The notes under the pieces: generated by a model
What the model was told of the DNA's origin: nothing
What the model saw: only the letters and a program-made list of their open reading frames with translations
The model's database searches: none
Program-made: the position numbers and the translations under genes
Shown here: piece after piece, positions 1-11,530 of the stretch
Numbering within the stretch: position 1 is the stretch's first letter
Layout: every line of letters begins with the position of its first letter
Assembly (NCBI GenBank): GCA_030248065.1
Contig: JASAMV010000834.1
Span: forward strand, 1-64,000
Length of the DNA stretch: 64,000 nt
Direction: 5' to 3'
Origin: Rhynchonema sp. JSB1_4
Lineage: Eukaryota; Nematoda; Chromadorea; Monhysterida; Xyalidae

Positions 1-230
1 TTTTCCCGCGGAATTTCGCGGAATGGGGGAAATTTGCGGGAAATTTCCCGTCCCCGTTTCCCGGGAAATATTTTCTATAGTGGCATTTCCCGCGGGAAAT
101 ACTGCCTGAAAATTCCCGCGGGAAATCGGCCATTTCCCGCTTTTTCCCGTCCTTCGACCATTTCCCGCGCGGGAATTCCCGTCAGTAATTCCCGTGAAAT
201 TTCCCGCGGGAAACGGGAAATGAAACGACC
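1..230. repeat. Palindromic TTCCCGCGGGAA repeat cluster, cut by window edge
   Basis: The motif TTCCCGCGGGAAA and variants recur about ten times in both orientations, so the stretch is made of overlapping palindromes. Reading frames here are translations of the repeat. The left boundary lies outside the window. Confidence 0.7.
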
Positions 231-2277
231 GGACCATCTTTTGCTGGCTTTTCTTCTACAGTATGGGTTGGAAATACACTTTTTGTCTTTCTCAGACCTG
301 TTCATGAAAATCACGACGATGAGCAATTGACATTTTTCAACTTACAATTAGCGGCTCATGCACTGAACCGACCAATCAAGAAATTCACGGATTTAATGGC
401 ACGTGCGTGTAACTAGAATACTCGCTTGAACGTGTCTCAGCATGAACAGGCCTGAATTCTTGGTAAATACTGTTATACATGGAATTGTCATCCACTTTTT
501 CAGAATCAAAAGCGATGTGAAAGTCAACGTCAGACAAAAAAGACAGTAGACTGTTTGATTAGCTATGGCGAACTCAGAAACACATGAAACTTTTCACAAT
601 GCGGAGTTTAGACCGCATACATGACTAACGTGAGGAACACCTCGATTTAAAAATAGCTGTCCCTCCCAAGTACAAGTTAAATGCGTCGGTCATCATATGC
701 AGAAACCTTAAAAAGTTCCTAGACAGACGAAACGCAAAACGTAAGCCTGGCTGCTTTGTGGTCCGGGCTTTGATCACTGTCGAAGTTTAGCGCTGTGTTC
801 TCTTTAACTTGAGTGACACACATGAACATGCATTATCATTACGGTGGTGCGTTGCTTAAAAGCATCTTATTTAAGCAGTCAATTTCCCTCATCAAATGCC
901 ACCCGAACTCAGGAAAGCACGCGGGGTGATCCCACTTGTCAGCAGTTGATATCAGTGAAAGGTGTCAGTCAATAGCCAATAGTCAGTTTCTGGTCCAGGG
1001 CATACAAAAAACAACAGTAACAACAAGAAATAAAAAAACCGTTAGCCTCATTTAACCAATGTACAGGATCTGTCATATTCTATTTTTAATCACAAATTCG
1101 TGGTGGCCCTACAGTATAAATTCAGTGGACTCCACCCGGGTGCGACCCCCTCCCCGTCAAGGACTACATGGCACAGAATTAAAGCCCCATTTTGACCACG
1201 CGTTTTTTAAAATCGCCGGAGAGGCTAATACATAACCTAAATTTTTCTAATTTTCAGCTAGACGAGTTTATTCGGGTTGTATCACAGAAGTTTGCGCATG
1301 TCACCTCAGCTCAGCCATAAGTTGAGAATAAAAATTCAGAAATGACCGACTAATCTGACAGCCAAATCCACGTAGGTCTGCCACGATGGAAGCACTGAAT
1401 TCAATTTCAATTCTTTGATTTTCTTCCGTCTGTCGCCCAAAGTGGGCTTTGATGACATGTCTTTTGCTTACATAAGTGGCCGATATCCAGGGTGGTCTTA
1501 AACCGACGCTGACCGTCGGAGATAATTGCGCGCGCAAATAAAGCTTCTAAGCCACTGACTGGATTGGAAACGATATACTGGAAGCCAGAAGATCTTCTTT
1601 AGTGAAGTCCGTGCTTGTCAAATGCAGCAAATTGCACGGCAGCTACTGTATGTAAATTCTTGTCTCAAAGAAAGCGTTCAATCGCCCGGAAACACAAAGG
1701 GGACGTGCAAAAAAGAACTATAGTACTGCGGGTTTTGTTCCAAGCAAATTGCATTGCATCAACATATACATATGGGCACCGGAGAATTCCAATAGGTCAT
1801 CCCTTGGCATGTATGAATTGACTGAAAACTAAGATCTTGATTCATGCGCTCAGCAATAAAATAACTAAGTATGGAGTATGAACCGCCACTGTTTTTGAGT
1901 GCTGTGTTTTTAGTTTCACGTGACCAGTGTTGTACAGTAACCCGGGGGCATAATAATACACAGTGCGTGTGTGCTTAGAGGGACGAAAATAAAGGAAATG
2001 AAGAACTGCTTACATCCAATCACAATTTTATATAAAAACAATCCCCGGGCCAAAAAGGTACCGGGTTATGTTATGTTGTGCAGCGTATAGTGTTCGGTGC
2101 CCACGTGCGCGAACAACATGCTCTTGCACTGTTTTTATTGATATTTGTTTAGCCGGAAGCTGGAGCTTACTTCGGCGTAACTTATGATGAAACATCAAAC
2201 GCTTACTTCAGACTGTGTTTATACGTTCTAACTTGTGCAAAACATCAGCCAGCATACCATGTACATACATATAGGTA
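231..2277. other. Intergenic DNA, nothing recognised
   Basis: I see no exon with family similarity and no clear inverted repeat here. Open frames are shorter than 80 codons and lack recognisable motifs. Confidence 0.5.
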
Positions 2278-2460
2278 CAGTCAGGCCACCAGCTCATGAG
2301 GCGCCTATTGCGGTTCCACACGTGTTTCGAAACATGTCGAAAACAACAGAAAGAGAAATCGGGTCCGTTTTGTGCATTGTCAATTTCTCTTTCTATTGTT
2401 TTCGAAAAGTTTCGAAATATGCAGAGCTTAACAGGCGTCTCATGAGCTGATGGCTGGACT
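2278..2460. repeat. Foldback repeat, CTCATGAG family, copy 1
   Basis: The ends are inverted copies of AGTC(A/C)-(G)GCCA-CAGCTCATGAG. The interior carries TTTCGAAACATG and its inverse around a T-rich centre. A partial relative lies at about 2850-2960 and a longer one at 19778-20137. No transposase is encoded, so it is a non-autonomous element. Confidence 0.65.
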
Positions 2461-3261
2461 AATGCATTGCTCACTCACTCACAGTGCAGCGAAAAGCAGC
2501 ACCCGCTCGGTACTGTGAGAGCAAAAGTAAAGTCTGGCTTAGGCTTGGACTTGTTGTTTGCCTGGCTGAGGCCAAAGATTTAAGCCTGCTCGGTACTCAA
2601 CTAACACCTGTTCGCTGTTAATGCATTTCTGATGTGAGTCCTTCAAACTCTTTTTGGTTGTCTGATGAGGCATGCAGGGCGGGGACCGAACTTTGATTAG
2701 AAGCAACTTTCACGGAGAAAACTGACTGACACAGCAATTAGTACAGTTATGGATCTTGCCACGAAGCCAATCGCAGATGTCATGTTACCATGGTTCGGGC
2801 CGTTCTTTACTGCGAAAAGGATGTACATATATGTACAATAGTCCAACCACGAGTCAACCACAACCACGATGTTCCAGTCTCATGAGACGCCTGTTAGGGT
2901 TCGATGTATTCGAAACATTGCGAAAACAAAAGAAAGAGAAATTGGATCGCATATTTTTATTTTTTTCATTCGTTTGCCAATTTTCAGAATCAAATATCAC
3001 ATATTGCTTATTCACACATGCCAATCCCTGCCGTGATGTGCATACTGCACATTAATCTACAGAACATAAAATGCTCAATCAATCACAATATCGTACAGCG
3101 AAACTGACCTCGTTCACTTTCCAATATCACAGGTGAAGAATAAACGAATCTTATATCTCTGAACACAAATAAACGTAAACAGCTAAGGCGGCTAAATCAT
3201 GAAAGTTGCTAATTTAGTGCAAAAAAGTTGATATAATAAAATATCATCTCTAAAAAGTATG
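2461..3261. other. Intergenic DNA 3' of the receptor gene
   Basis: It contains a truncated relative of the CTCATGAG foldback at about 2850-2960. The rest shows nothing I can assign. I did not find a convincing polyadenylation signal for the receptor gene, which ends at 3262 on the minus strand. Confidence 0.4.
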
Positions 3262-6200
3262 TCATAATGATGTTGTGACCACATGATTCGTACTGTCAGC
3301 CAGTTGCAATGTGCTGCCTTGTGTGTCAGTCACCATCAATCGCGGAGTGGCCAACAGTCTAGTCGAAGCTTGATCAGCTGATGTTTCACAATCGTGTTGC
3401 GCTTGATCAATCAGGCAATGTCCGTTCGGAATGGACATTTCAGCCCGTGACAAGGACCTGTGGTTGGGCTCCGACGATTGTACGGCTTCAAACAGGGAGT
3501 TATTCGTGCTGCCCGACTCAAACATTGAGTTGCGATCAATTGGTAACAGCGGCAGTTGGTAGAGGGACGGACGCGGACTGGGGTCGTCGTCATCATCTTC
3601 GCCAAAGTGGAGAATTTCTGGAAACGTGTGTGTTTGAACCGCGCGATAAAAAGACAAAATAAAAAGCACCACTCTTTCTACTCTGTGGCTGGTAAATATA
3701 ATCTTGGCGGTCGGATCGGCGTTGCTCAAGTGATGTTTTTTTTCTGAATAAAGGATAAAGTGAAATTTACTTGCGCCCGTGTGCTTTTAATAAAAAACCG
3801 ACAGGGCAAAAGACAGCATAAATTCGACGCTCATTGAAATTGGTGGCACTGTTGGGGGGGGGGGGTAACCCAAAAAAGTCACGTATAATTGAGACAGCTC
3901 CGATCCGATCCTTCGCTGAAAGACCAACCTGTGACCGGACTTTGCAATTCCACATTTTCGCCCCCGTTGCTGTTGTTGTTGTTTGCGTGCTCAACATGAT
4001 GTTCAGGGAACAACAGGTCGATGTCTGGTACGAACAGGTCGGACAGCGGACGGTTGGGTGCACGGGGACTCGTCGTGGCGTGCGAGTTCATGGCCGTCAC
4101 CGATAGGTAGTTGCTGTAAATGTGTGATTGCTAAGACATGGGTCACTTAACCGTTTTTGGTCACAAAGTACAAGGTGCACCAACACCTCCTCGAACAAGT
4201 CAGAACAGAACATCAAGAACATCATATTCGGCTGCGACCCTAATTACATATCACCAGTGACCCACTTTTCCTCATAGTTTCCCGACCCAAATCAAACAGG
4301 GGGACAAAGGTGAGGAGAGAATGTATCCCACTTGAAGCCCACAACTGCTCTATTAAAATTGTGACACCTTTAGGCCGCATTCGGCCTTTTCGACCTGGGA
4401 ACCCACGTTACCCATGTTACCCATGTTACCCAGCCACAGGGTCTGCGCCACAAGCCTGGGTACCCTGGGTACCCAGGTCGAAATGTTCGCGAAAAAAGCG
4501 TGGGTACCCTGGGTACCCAGGTCGAAATGCGTATGCGCTTGCGTGCACATGCATGCCGACTACGGCGTAAGTGTGAAAATGATAGTCAGAAAAACAACAT
4601 TCCCGAACACTGTAACGCCGTATCACGCCGCGGGCTTAGTGCAGTCATGATAGTTTGAATAATAACAACATGCAGCCATACATGGCGTCGAAACGTGTTT
4701 GAAAAAGTCAATTGGAAAAACACAATTAGAAAAACACCACTATTCATTTGACAAATACAGACAGGCTTAGTGCAGTCATGATAGTTTGAATAATTACAAG
4801 TCAATTGGAAAAACACAATTAGAAAAACACCACTAGACATTTGACACATACACACATTTTAGATTAGCACCCCAACGCCAATAAGACACCCCGACAACCG
4901 TGAGACCGTAGTGGCGCACCTAGAACTGGGCCACCCAACGCAACACAGGCAACACACAACACAGAACGCGCAGGCACGCCAATGCGCGTGCAAGCAAGAT
5001 GTGCATGCAAATACAAATTTAGTTTCAATTGGGTACCCAGGGTACATGGGAAAAGCAGAAATTCCAAAACTGCAACCTGGGTACCCACAGCCAGCAAAAG
5101 GCAGATATGTGAGGCAGCCGCAGCCAAAAAAAGTGCTTTATGCCAATCCCGAACACACGTGGACATATTTAGTTGACACCCTGTAATTCCAAATCTTATT
5201 TCCGCTTTTTTTGGAAAATCTGCCTCCTATCTTTTGCATGGTGGGTAACATGGGTAACATGGGTAACGTGGGAACCCAGGTCGCTATGGCCCGCATTCAC
5301 AATGCAGCGCGTTAGCGTGTTGCTGATTAGCGTGCACGTTTTTTCCGCACGCTTTTGCATTCACAATGGAAAATTGAAAAAGCGCGTTAGCGTGCGCGCT
5401 TATCAGTGACACGCTAATGCGCTAACGCGCTAATCAGCAAAACGCGTTTGCATTCACAATGCCCGTTGGTCTGGGTGTTGGCAAATGCCGAATTTTTTAT
5501 TTCTTTGTTTTGAAAACGGCAACCAATCGCTTTCAAGATTCATTCAAACTTATTTTGATTCTAAAGTAACATTTTCCTCAAATGGAAAATCTAGAGTTGA
5601 AGATGGGAATGTGTGAGAGTTTATCGGTTATGTGGTGAAGAATGAATTATACAAGAAAGGAATGCTATTATATGGGATTCCTCACTCCTCCCCTTGCCAA
5701 GGAGCAAAAAACAGAAATGGTAGAGCATAAGTGGCAAGAAATTCTAACTAAAAGATCACGCGCTTGGCAATTAGTTTCAACTGTTCCCGTAACTATTGTT
5801 TCGTACACCCTTACTACGCCATGCGCTCTCCATCACAAACCCAAACTTCAAAGTCCACGTCACATTTCAACCAAACATCATCTTTGAAACATTCAATGTC
5901 ATAAAACCCAATTCATCTTCTATCCTTCGTCCACACTCAATGTTTCATCGACCGGCCACATCACCATCATCCACGTTGCACGTCGGCCACGCAGCACATC
6001 ATCAAAGTTTGGTCCACGACCCGATCGGTCCGAAATTTTCTTCATCGAAATTTAGTCCACGACGCTTTTGGTCCGAAGTTTTCTCATCAAACGGCTCGAC
6101 GGCACAAACAAAGCGCACTCCACGGCGCAGGGCAATTCCATGGCCCAAATACACGAGCGCACACCAGGCGCGGGCACTCCACGGCCCAAAACGGCACGGT

Positions 6201-9200
6201 CGTCCATTCATAAATCAATCAAATATCCATCAATTAATCATCAATTAAAGTGGCACATCGTCTGATCGTTTGAGCTGCGTAATCTTTCCCGCTTCAACGA
6301 GTCCGCTGGCGGTACTCCACCCACAGTGTTCATCCTGTAGATCTTTCCCGCTTCAACGTCGTTGGTGGTACTCCACTCACAGTCTTCCTTCAGCGATGGC
6401 CATAATAGGGGAAGCCAGCAAGGGCATAAACAACCAACGTGGCATTATCTGGCTCACGCGGTGAGGGGGCAAAAAGGCCACAATCAGTAAACAGCATCGA
6501 CGTGGGTCGTACGATAGTTCGGGGAGGCGGGGACACGATTACCCCGCAGGTCCACCAGTTGAAGATGGGAATGTGTGAGAGTTTATCGGTTATGTGGTGA
6601 AGAATGAATTATACAAGAAAGGAATGCTATTATATGGGATTCCTCACTCTAGCTAGTCGCGACATGAACAATCCATGCGCGCACTACAGGCTCCTTGTCG
6701 TGTCATGCATCACAATTACATCACCAAAGAGGATACACACACACGTAAGCAGATGAACAACGTTCTGCGCAACATTTGCTTGCAGCTAATATAACAGCAG
6801 CCGAAACTGTTTGCCTCAATCGATTGATAGCGTAAAAAGATGTGCTTCTAAGGCCGCATTCACAATGCAGCGCGTTAGCGTGTTAGCGCGTTAGCGCGTT
6901 AGCGTGTTGCTGATTAGCGTGCACGCTTTTTCCGCACGCTTTTGCACTCACAATGGAAAATTGAAAAAGCGCGTTAGCGTGCACGCTTATCAGTGACACG
7001 CTAATGCGCTAACGCGCTAACGCGCTAATCAGCAAAACGCGTTTGCATTCACAATGCCCGTTGGTCTGGGTGTTGGCAAATGCCGAATTTTTTTATTTCT
7101 TTGTTTTGAAAACGGCAACCAATCGTTTTCAAGATTCATTAAAACTTATTTTGATTCTAAAGGAACATTTTCCTCAAATGGAAAATCTAGCTAGTCGCGA
7201 CATGAACAATCCATGCGCGCAATACAGTCTCCTTGTCGTGTCATGCATCACAATTACACCACCAAAGAGGATACACAACACATAAGCAGATGAACAACGT
7301 TCTGCGCAACGTTTGCTTGCAGCTAATATAACAGCAGCCGAAACTGTTTGCATCAATCGATTGATAGCGTAAAAAGATATGCTGCTAAGCATAAAAAACA
7401 AACAAAAATATTCTCAGTGAACGCAGCAGGCTTTATTTCCTATGTTTTCACCTTTTTCGTGGTCTGATAATGTTTTCAAATTAAATTATAAACTTTAGAA
7501 CACGCGCATCCGGTGCTAACGCGCAAAAAAATTAGAACCAGTCCTAATCGTGAAAAGCGCGTTAGCGTGCACGCTAACGCGCCAACGCGCTAATCAGCTT
7601 TGCATTGTGAATGCAAAAGCGCGTTGCGCATCTGCGCGTTAGCGTGCGAGAAAACTTGCTCGCACGCTAACGCGCTAACGCGCTAATCAGCTTTTTCCAT
7701 TGTGAATGCAAAAGCGTGCGCATCTCGCACGCTAACGCGCTAACACGCTAACGCGCTTGCATTGTGAATGCGGCCTAAGCATCAAAATGAAACAAAAATG
7801 TTCTCAGTGAACGCAGCAGGCTTTATTTCCTAACGCGCTAACACGCTAACGCGCTTGCATTGTGAAGGCGGCCTTACCGCTGCACGAGCCTTCGCATGAC
7901 CGCCCCCCTTCAATACACTGCAGGCTGAGGCCCCAATAAGCTGCAATTTGCATCTATTAGTCTTGTTTATGTATGCACCTGTGCTCCCTTTGATAGGGCG
8001 TGTTTAGCGTTTCGGTCTGATCGAGATGCAGTGCGCTCATCGTCACCAACAATCGTTCACGTATGGTCGCCCTTTCGGCCTCACTCAAATCGGTCGACTG
8101 CAGACGGTGCGACAGACGACGCAGTTTGTTGATGGCTGGGTTGTTGTGCAATGCCTGAATATCAAGGAGGATTTGTGGTCGTGTTTACCACACACATTCT
8201 GGAAATTGAACGCCTTAATTTTTGGCTGGTTGGCAACATTGATGCCATCAGCAATATCGAAAAATACAAACACCAAAAATTTGATATTGGCCCAAGTGTA
8301 TGCCATGTCATTCGACCTTTTCAATATTGTCGACCGATGTCGTCGAGCTGGGCAGTGCATGCAGCGAGCGTTGACAGCACATCTGACGCAGGGCACGATG
8401 GATGTCCGGGTCGCATTGCGCGTAGATGTGTAATCTGTAAAATGCTACGTTCATGTTTCAAGCAGATCGTATGTGGGGTGTTGTTGCAAATAATATCTTG
8501 TGATTTTAGCAGTGGGTATCTGACTTTATTTTGTAGCCCAATTTTATTCGATGACTACATTCTTAAATTCTTTATCACTCTGCTTTAATGGATCAATATT
8601 GTTTGCTCATCGACCAACCTAACCACATTGCCAAGCACCGTGAACAAACTGATCAAATCTTGAGTTATTCGATGGAACGTGATCAGCCTGAAACATCACC
8701 AGATCAGATCAAGCGTGTTGTTAGGAACAAGAAACGTCATGCGCCAACCTGAGTATCGACTCTTCATCATACAGTTCCCAAGCAGCAGCCAGCACATCCA
8801 GTGCGTTGCTCAACAGATACGCGAATACAAGGCAGCCAAGTGTACGGGTAGCGTGCCGAATACGGCCGTCGTGTTCGTCAATGTGCACCTGATTTAGCAA
8901 GGTGGAGCAGTGAATGTCTTGGAGTTGGAGTATTAGTGCAGTAGTCGTGCGCTATATGGCTGATAAATGTCTTGATCACGTGTGGCCATCTGGTGCAGTT
9001 GCACTGAACTGACTTGAAGTATGTATAAACAGCGGTTGAAACGGGCAACCTAAAACATTCTGCACATGTCAGGTTACTCGAGTCACACTGATGGTTCTTT
9101 GACCGGTTTTTTACCCAGTTAAAATTATAGTTATTATTATTATAATTATTCAGCACCGACTATAATATGCGAATATATAGATACTGCTGCATTATGAATT

Positions 9201-11530
9201 CAAAATACGTACAATTGAAACATCAAGATACATATGTCCCAAACCTTGCTGACGGCCAGCTGCAGCATGAGACTCCTCAGTTCTCTGACTCGTTGCTGAT
9301 GCAGTTGAAAAACGATGCCAACATTTAGATAGATCAATAGAGCGAAAGGCAGACCGACACCGACGGTGGTCTCGATCACGTGCAGTGCCTTGGACACGTG
9401 TGACACCAGCAGCATAAATGCACGGTATCTGTGAGGGTGAATGGGCTTAGGTGATGTTTCACGGATAAACCCAACGTGGCAAACCCGACCCCGAAAACAC
9501 GCAACCCGAGTGCAAGCAAAGTGCATACCGGCCTTTGACATTAGGAGAGCTTGACCAAAGGACCAGAACCAGGCTATTGAGCCAAGATTGAGAGAAATTA
9601 TTCTCGGGTTTCTCTCAGAGAACTTTGTTTTATCTCTAGACTTTAGTCCAGGCTTTGCCATGACTTGCCAAAGACATATACCTAGACCCTGGCTTGAATG
9701 CCGAAATGAAAGCAAAACCGACACATGCTGAGTGATCATCAGATAACGACCAAAACAGCCCCCAATGACCCAACCTTGCAAATCCGTGACAGAGCGGATA
9801 GAAGGTGACGTGAATGGCCATCACCACTGGCCCTCGCACTACACAACCGCCGACGATGGCCAGCACGAGCATTAGGATGCGCGTGCGACGATCGAAACCA
9901 GTGAACGTCCACAGACTCGCTGCCCGGTACCTGCGATGGTGGAGGGGAAAAGATGGCAAGTATTGTATGGTGTGCAGCTGGTGACATGCGGATACCGAGG
10001 TACATGTATACCTACGCCCAGGGCTATACCAAACCCTTCCCCATGGCGGCAGAGGTCCAAAAAGGACAAGAAACAACTAAGGTTTTTGTGTCTCCACAGC
10101 CAGGAACAGGGGTCAAGGGCTAAAGATTAATCCTTGTATGTGACCGAAGTACAGCGCCCCGCTGGCACACACTGGCTTGGGTCTCACAAAACTTAGTGTG
10201 CCTGGCAAAATATACTGGTCAGACGAAAAGGCCGAACGGGCTGCTTGAAATTTAATGCATGTGCTACTGTATGTAGGTAAAGGCAAACTACATCAACACG
10301 AGCCCGATTTCGAAGGTGGTGTGTATTCAAAACGAATAGAAAGAGAAAATCATCATGCTCCACTTTGTATTCTTCAACGTGTAACATTTCTCAAATCAGC
10401 AGCCACATGTGAATGTTTCACAATTCTGCCAGCTGCGAAATCGGGCTCGTGTGCTAATGTACACGGAGCATGAGTGATGCACTATATGCATAGCAGCACT
10501 ACGCCAACACACGAGCCCGATTTCGCAGGGCAGATTACTGAAACATTCACATGTGGCTGCTGATTTGGGAAACGTTGCACGTTGTAGAATGCAACGTGGC
10601 GCATGAGGATTTTCTCTTTCTATTCATTTTGTAAGCACGCCACCTCCGAAATCGGGCTCGTGTTGGCGTAGTTTGCCTTTACCTCTCCAACGACGCCGCG
10701 ATGAGACACAACGTGGACGTGAGTTTGCAGACGCGCGTGAATGCCATCGCGTATCGAATGTAGTGACACCAGACAGCGTGCACGTGATGCAGATTGAAGT
10801 ACGCGGCTGCGACTTGCACGGTCATGACGAATATATAGCCGACATCCAGTGCTGCGTCGAACAGTGCGACGTAGGACAGGAAGAAGATGGCCGACTCACG
10901 GAACTTGGAACGCGACGTGAACAGGTAGTAGAGGATGCTGTTCTGCACCACGCCTGCAAGGGAACAAGCAGTGGTATAAAATACATACATAGTTATGTAT
11001 TGTTAAGTAGGCGACGGCACTAAAAATGACACAAACTTCTTGCCTTCTTGAGATTCGGTTTTTCGGACGCCGACGTTTGGAAGCTGTTTCTTCACGACAG
11101 TTATGGGCTATTTTAACATTAAGCAGGTCAGCTTTGTGGTCATCCCAATGGGTCATATGGTCACCCTTTGAGCGTAGCTGTGACTTCAAAACTTTCGGCA
11201 CTGATACGCAGAGGACGAAAAGCATGAGACTGATTAACCCCTCAGCTGGTATAACGTTAGCGACGCGTTTGGCATGGACATTGTTTCAAAAGCCGTTTGT
11301 CACTTTGTGCACAAAAAGTGCACCTCTCTCCGATCTTCGGACTGACCAATAATTGCCAATATCGTGCCCAAGACGCACATCAGCCAGAATCGAACCGTGA
11401 TCAGTGTGGTGTTGGCCACAGCTGGTGACTGACATACGGACACGTTAGTGCCTGAAACATTGTGACCTGGGATTGGCGTGTGGGTATTACGATCATGCAC
11501 CATTTGAAAAGAGCGTATTGGCTCCGCCAA
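3262..11530 (-). CDS. Rhodopsin-type seven-transmembrane receptor (GPCR), 10 exons
   Basis: Probable cell-surface receptor signalling through G proteins; ligand unknown. Minus-strand exons: 11530-11347, 10953-10683, 9930-9775, 9428-9245, 8888-8749, 8687-8619, 8434-8317, 8154-7979, 4113-3929, 3617-3262; 1,839 nt, 612 codons before the stop, all junctions GT..AG and in phase. The N-terminus has Asn sites at residues 24, 29 and 40. Exon 1 opens TM1, exon 2 completes TM1 to TM3, exon 3 carries TM4, exon 4 TM5, exon 5 TM6, exon 6 most of TM7. D2.50-like Asp (ALFDAALD), the TM3 Cys (WCHY), the loop-2 Cys and an ERY in place of DRY (split by intron 2) are present. NPxxY is replaced by CDPDIH, and the TM6 CWxP is absent. 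Exons 8-10 would form a roughly 240-residue polar C-tail. Exons 1-7 are firm. The join of exon 8 to 9 crosses 3.9 kb of repeats and rests on phase alone; reading on would instead stop at 7957. Confidence 0.82.
4388..5283. repeat. Foldback element with GGGTAACAT-repeat ends
   Basis: The left end carries ACCCATGTTACCCATGTTAC and the right end the inverse, each next to CGACCTGGGAACCCACG or its inverse. Inside, a block containing GGGTACCCTGGGTACCCAGG occurs twice (4459-4488, 4501-4530). A segment starting GCTTAGTGCAGTCATGATAG is repeated at 4634 and 4765. It lies in receptor intron 8. Confidence 0.65.
5291..7390. repeat. Tandem duplication of a ~500-bp unit rich in GCGTTAGC
   Basis: Unit 1 is 5291-5594 plus 6649-6842, split by an insertion. 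Unit 2 is 6851-7390 and intact. Both start with GCATTCACAATGCAGCGCG, contain many GCGTTAGCG motifs and their inverses, then GTTGGTCTGGGTGTTGGC, then CTAGTCGCGACATGAACAAT, and end in AAAAGAT(G/A)TGCT. The unit itself is partly palindromic. Confidence 0.8.
5595..6648. mobile_element. LTR-like non-autonomous insertion (TRIM-like)
   Basis: The 1,054-bp insert is bounded by 92-bp direct repeats (5595-5686 and 6557-6648) that start AGTTGAAG and end CTCACT, giving AGT..ACT termini. The 4-bp CTAG is duplicated on both sides (5591-5594, 6649-6652). The same site at about 7190, in the second copy of the host repeat, is empty and reads through CTAG once. The interior has no coding region. These are the marks of a miniature LTR retrotransposon; I could not identify a primer-binding site. 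Confidence 0.75.
7391..7870. repeat. Further GCGTTAGC inverted repeats
   Basis: TCAGTGAACGCAGCAGGCTT occurs as a direct repeat at about 7412 and 7804. Between and after the copies lie further runs of GCTAACGCGC and TGCATTGTGAATGC. They are relatives of the adjacent tandem unit and lie in receptor intron 8. Confidence 0.65.
10276..10682. mobile_element. Palindromic foldback element in receptor intron 2
   Basis: Both ends read GGTAAAGGCAAACTA inward, followed by ACACGAGCCCGATTTCG in inverted arms, so most of the 407 bp folds back. CACGAGCCCGATTTCG also recurs near the centre. The right end supplies the GTAAAG donor of receptor exon 2. No coding capacity. Confidence 0.75.

Noticed and set aside
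34..330. Arg/Ser/Pro-rich frames at the left edge
   Set aside because: They are encoded by the TTCCCGCGGGAA palindromic repeat on both strands.
6002..6248. Coding region within the LTR-like insertion
   Set aside because: Frames are short, overlap on both strands and carry no gag, protease or polymerase motif.
7957..7978. Receptor ending at 7957 with a short tail
   Set aside because: A GTGCAT donor just before this end joins in phase to exon 9 at 4113, whose sequence is coding-like; the stop at 7957 is kept only as an alternative.
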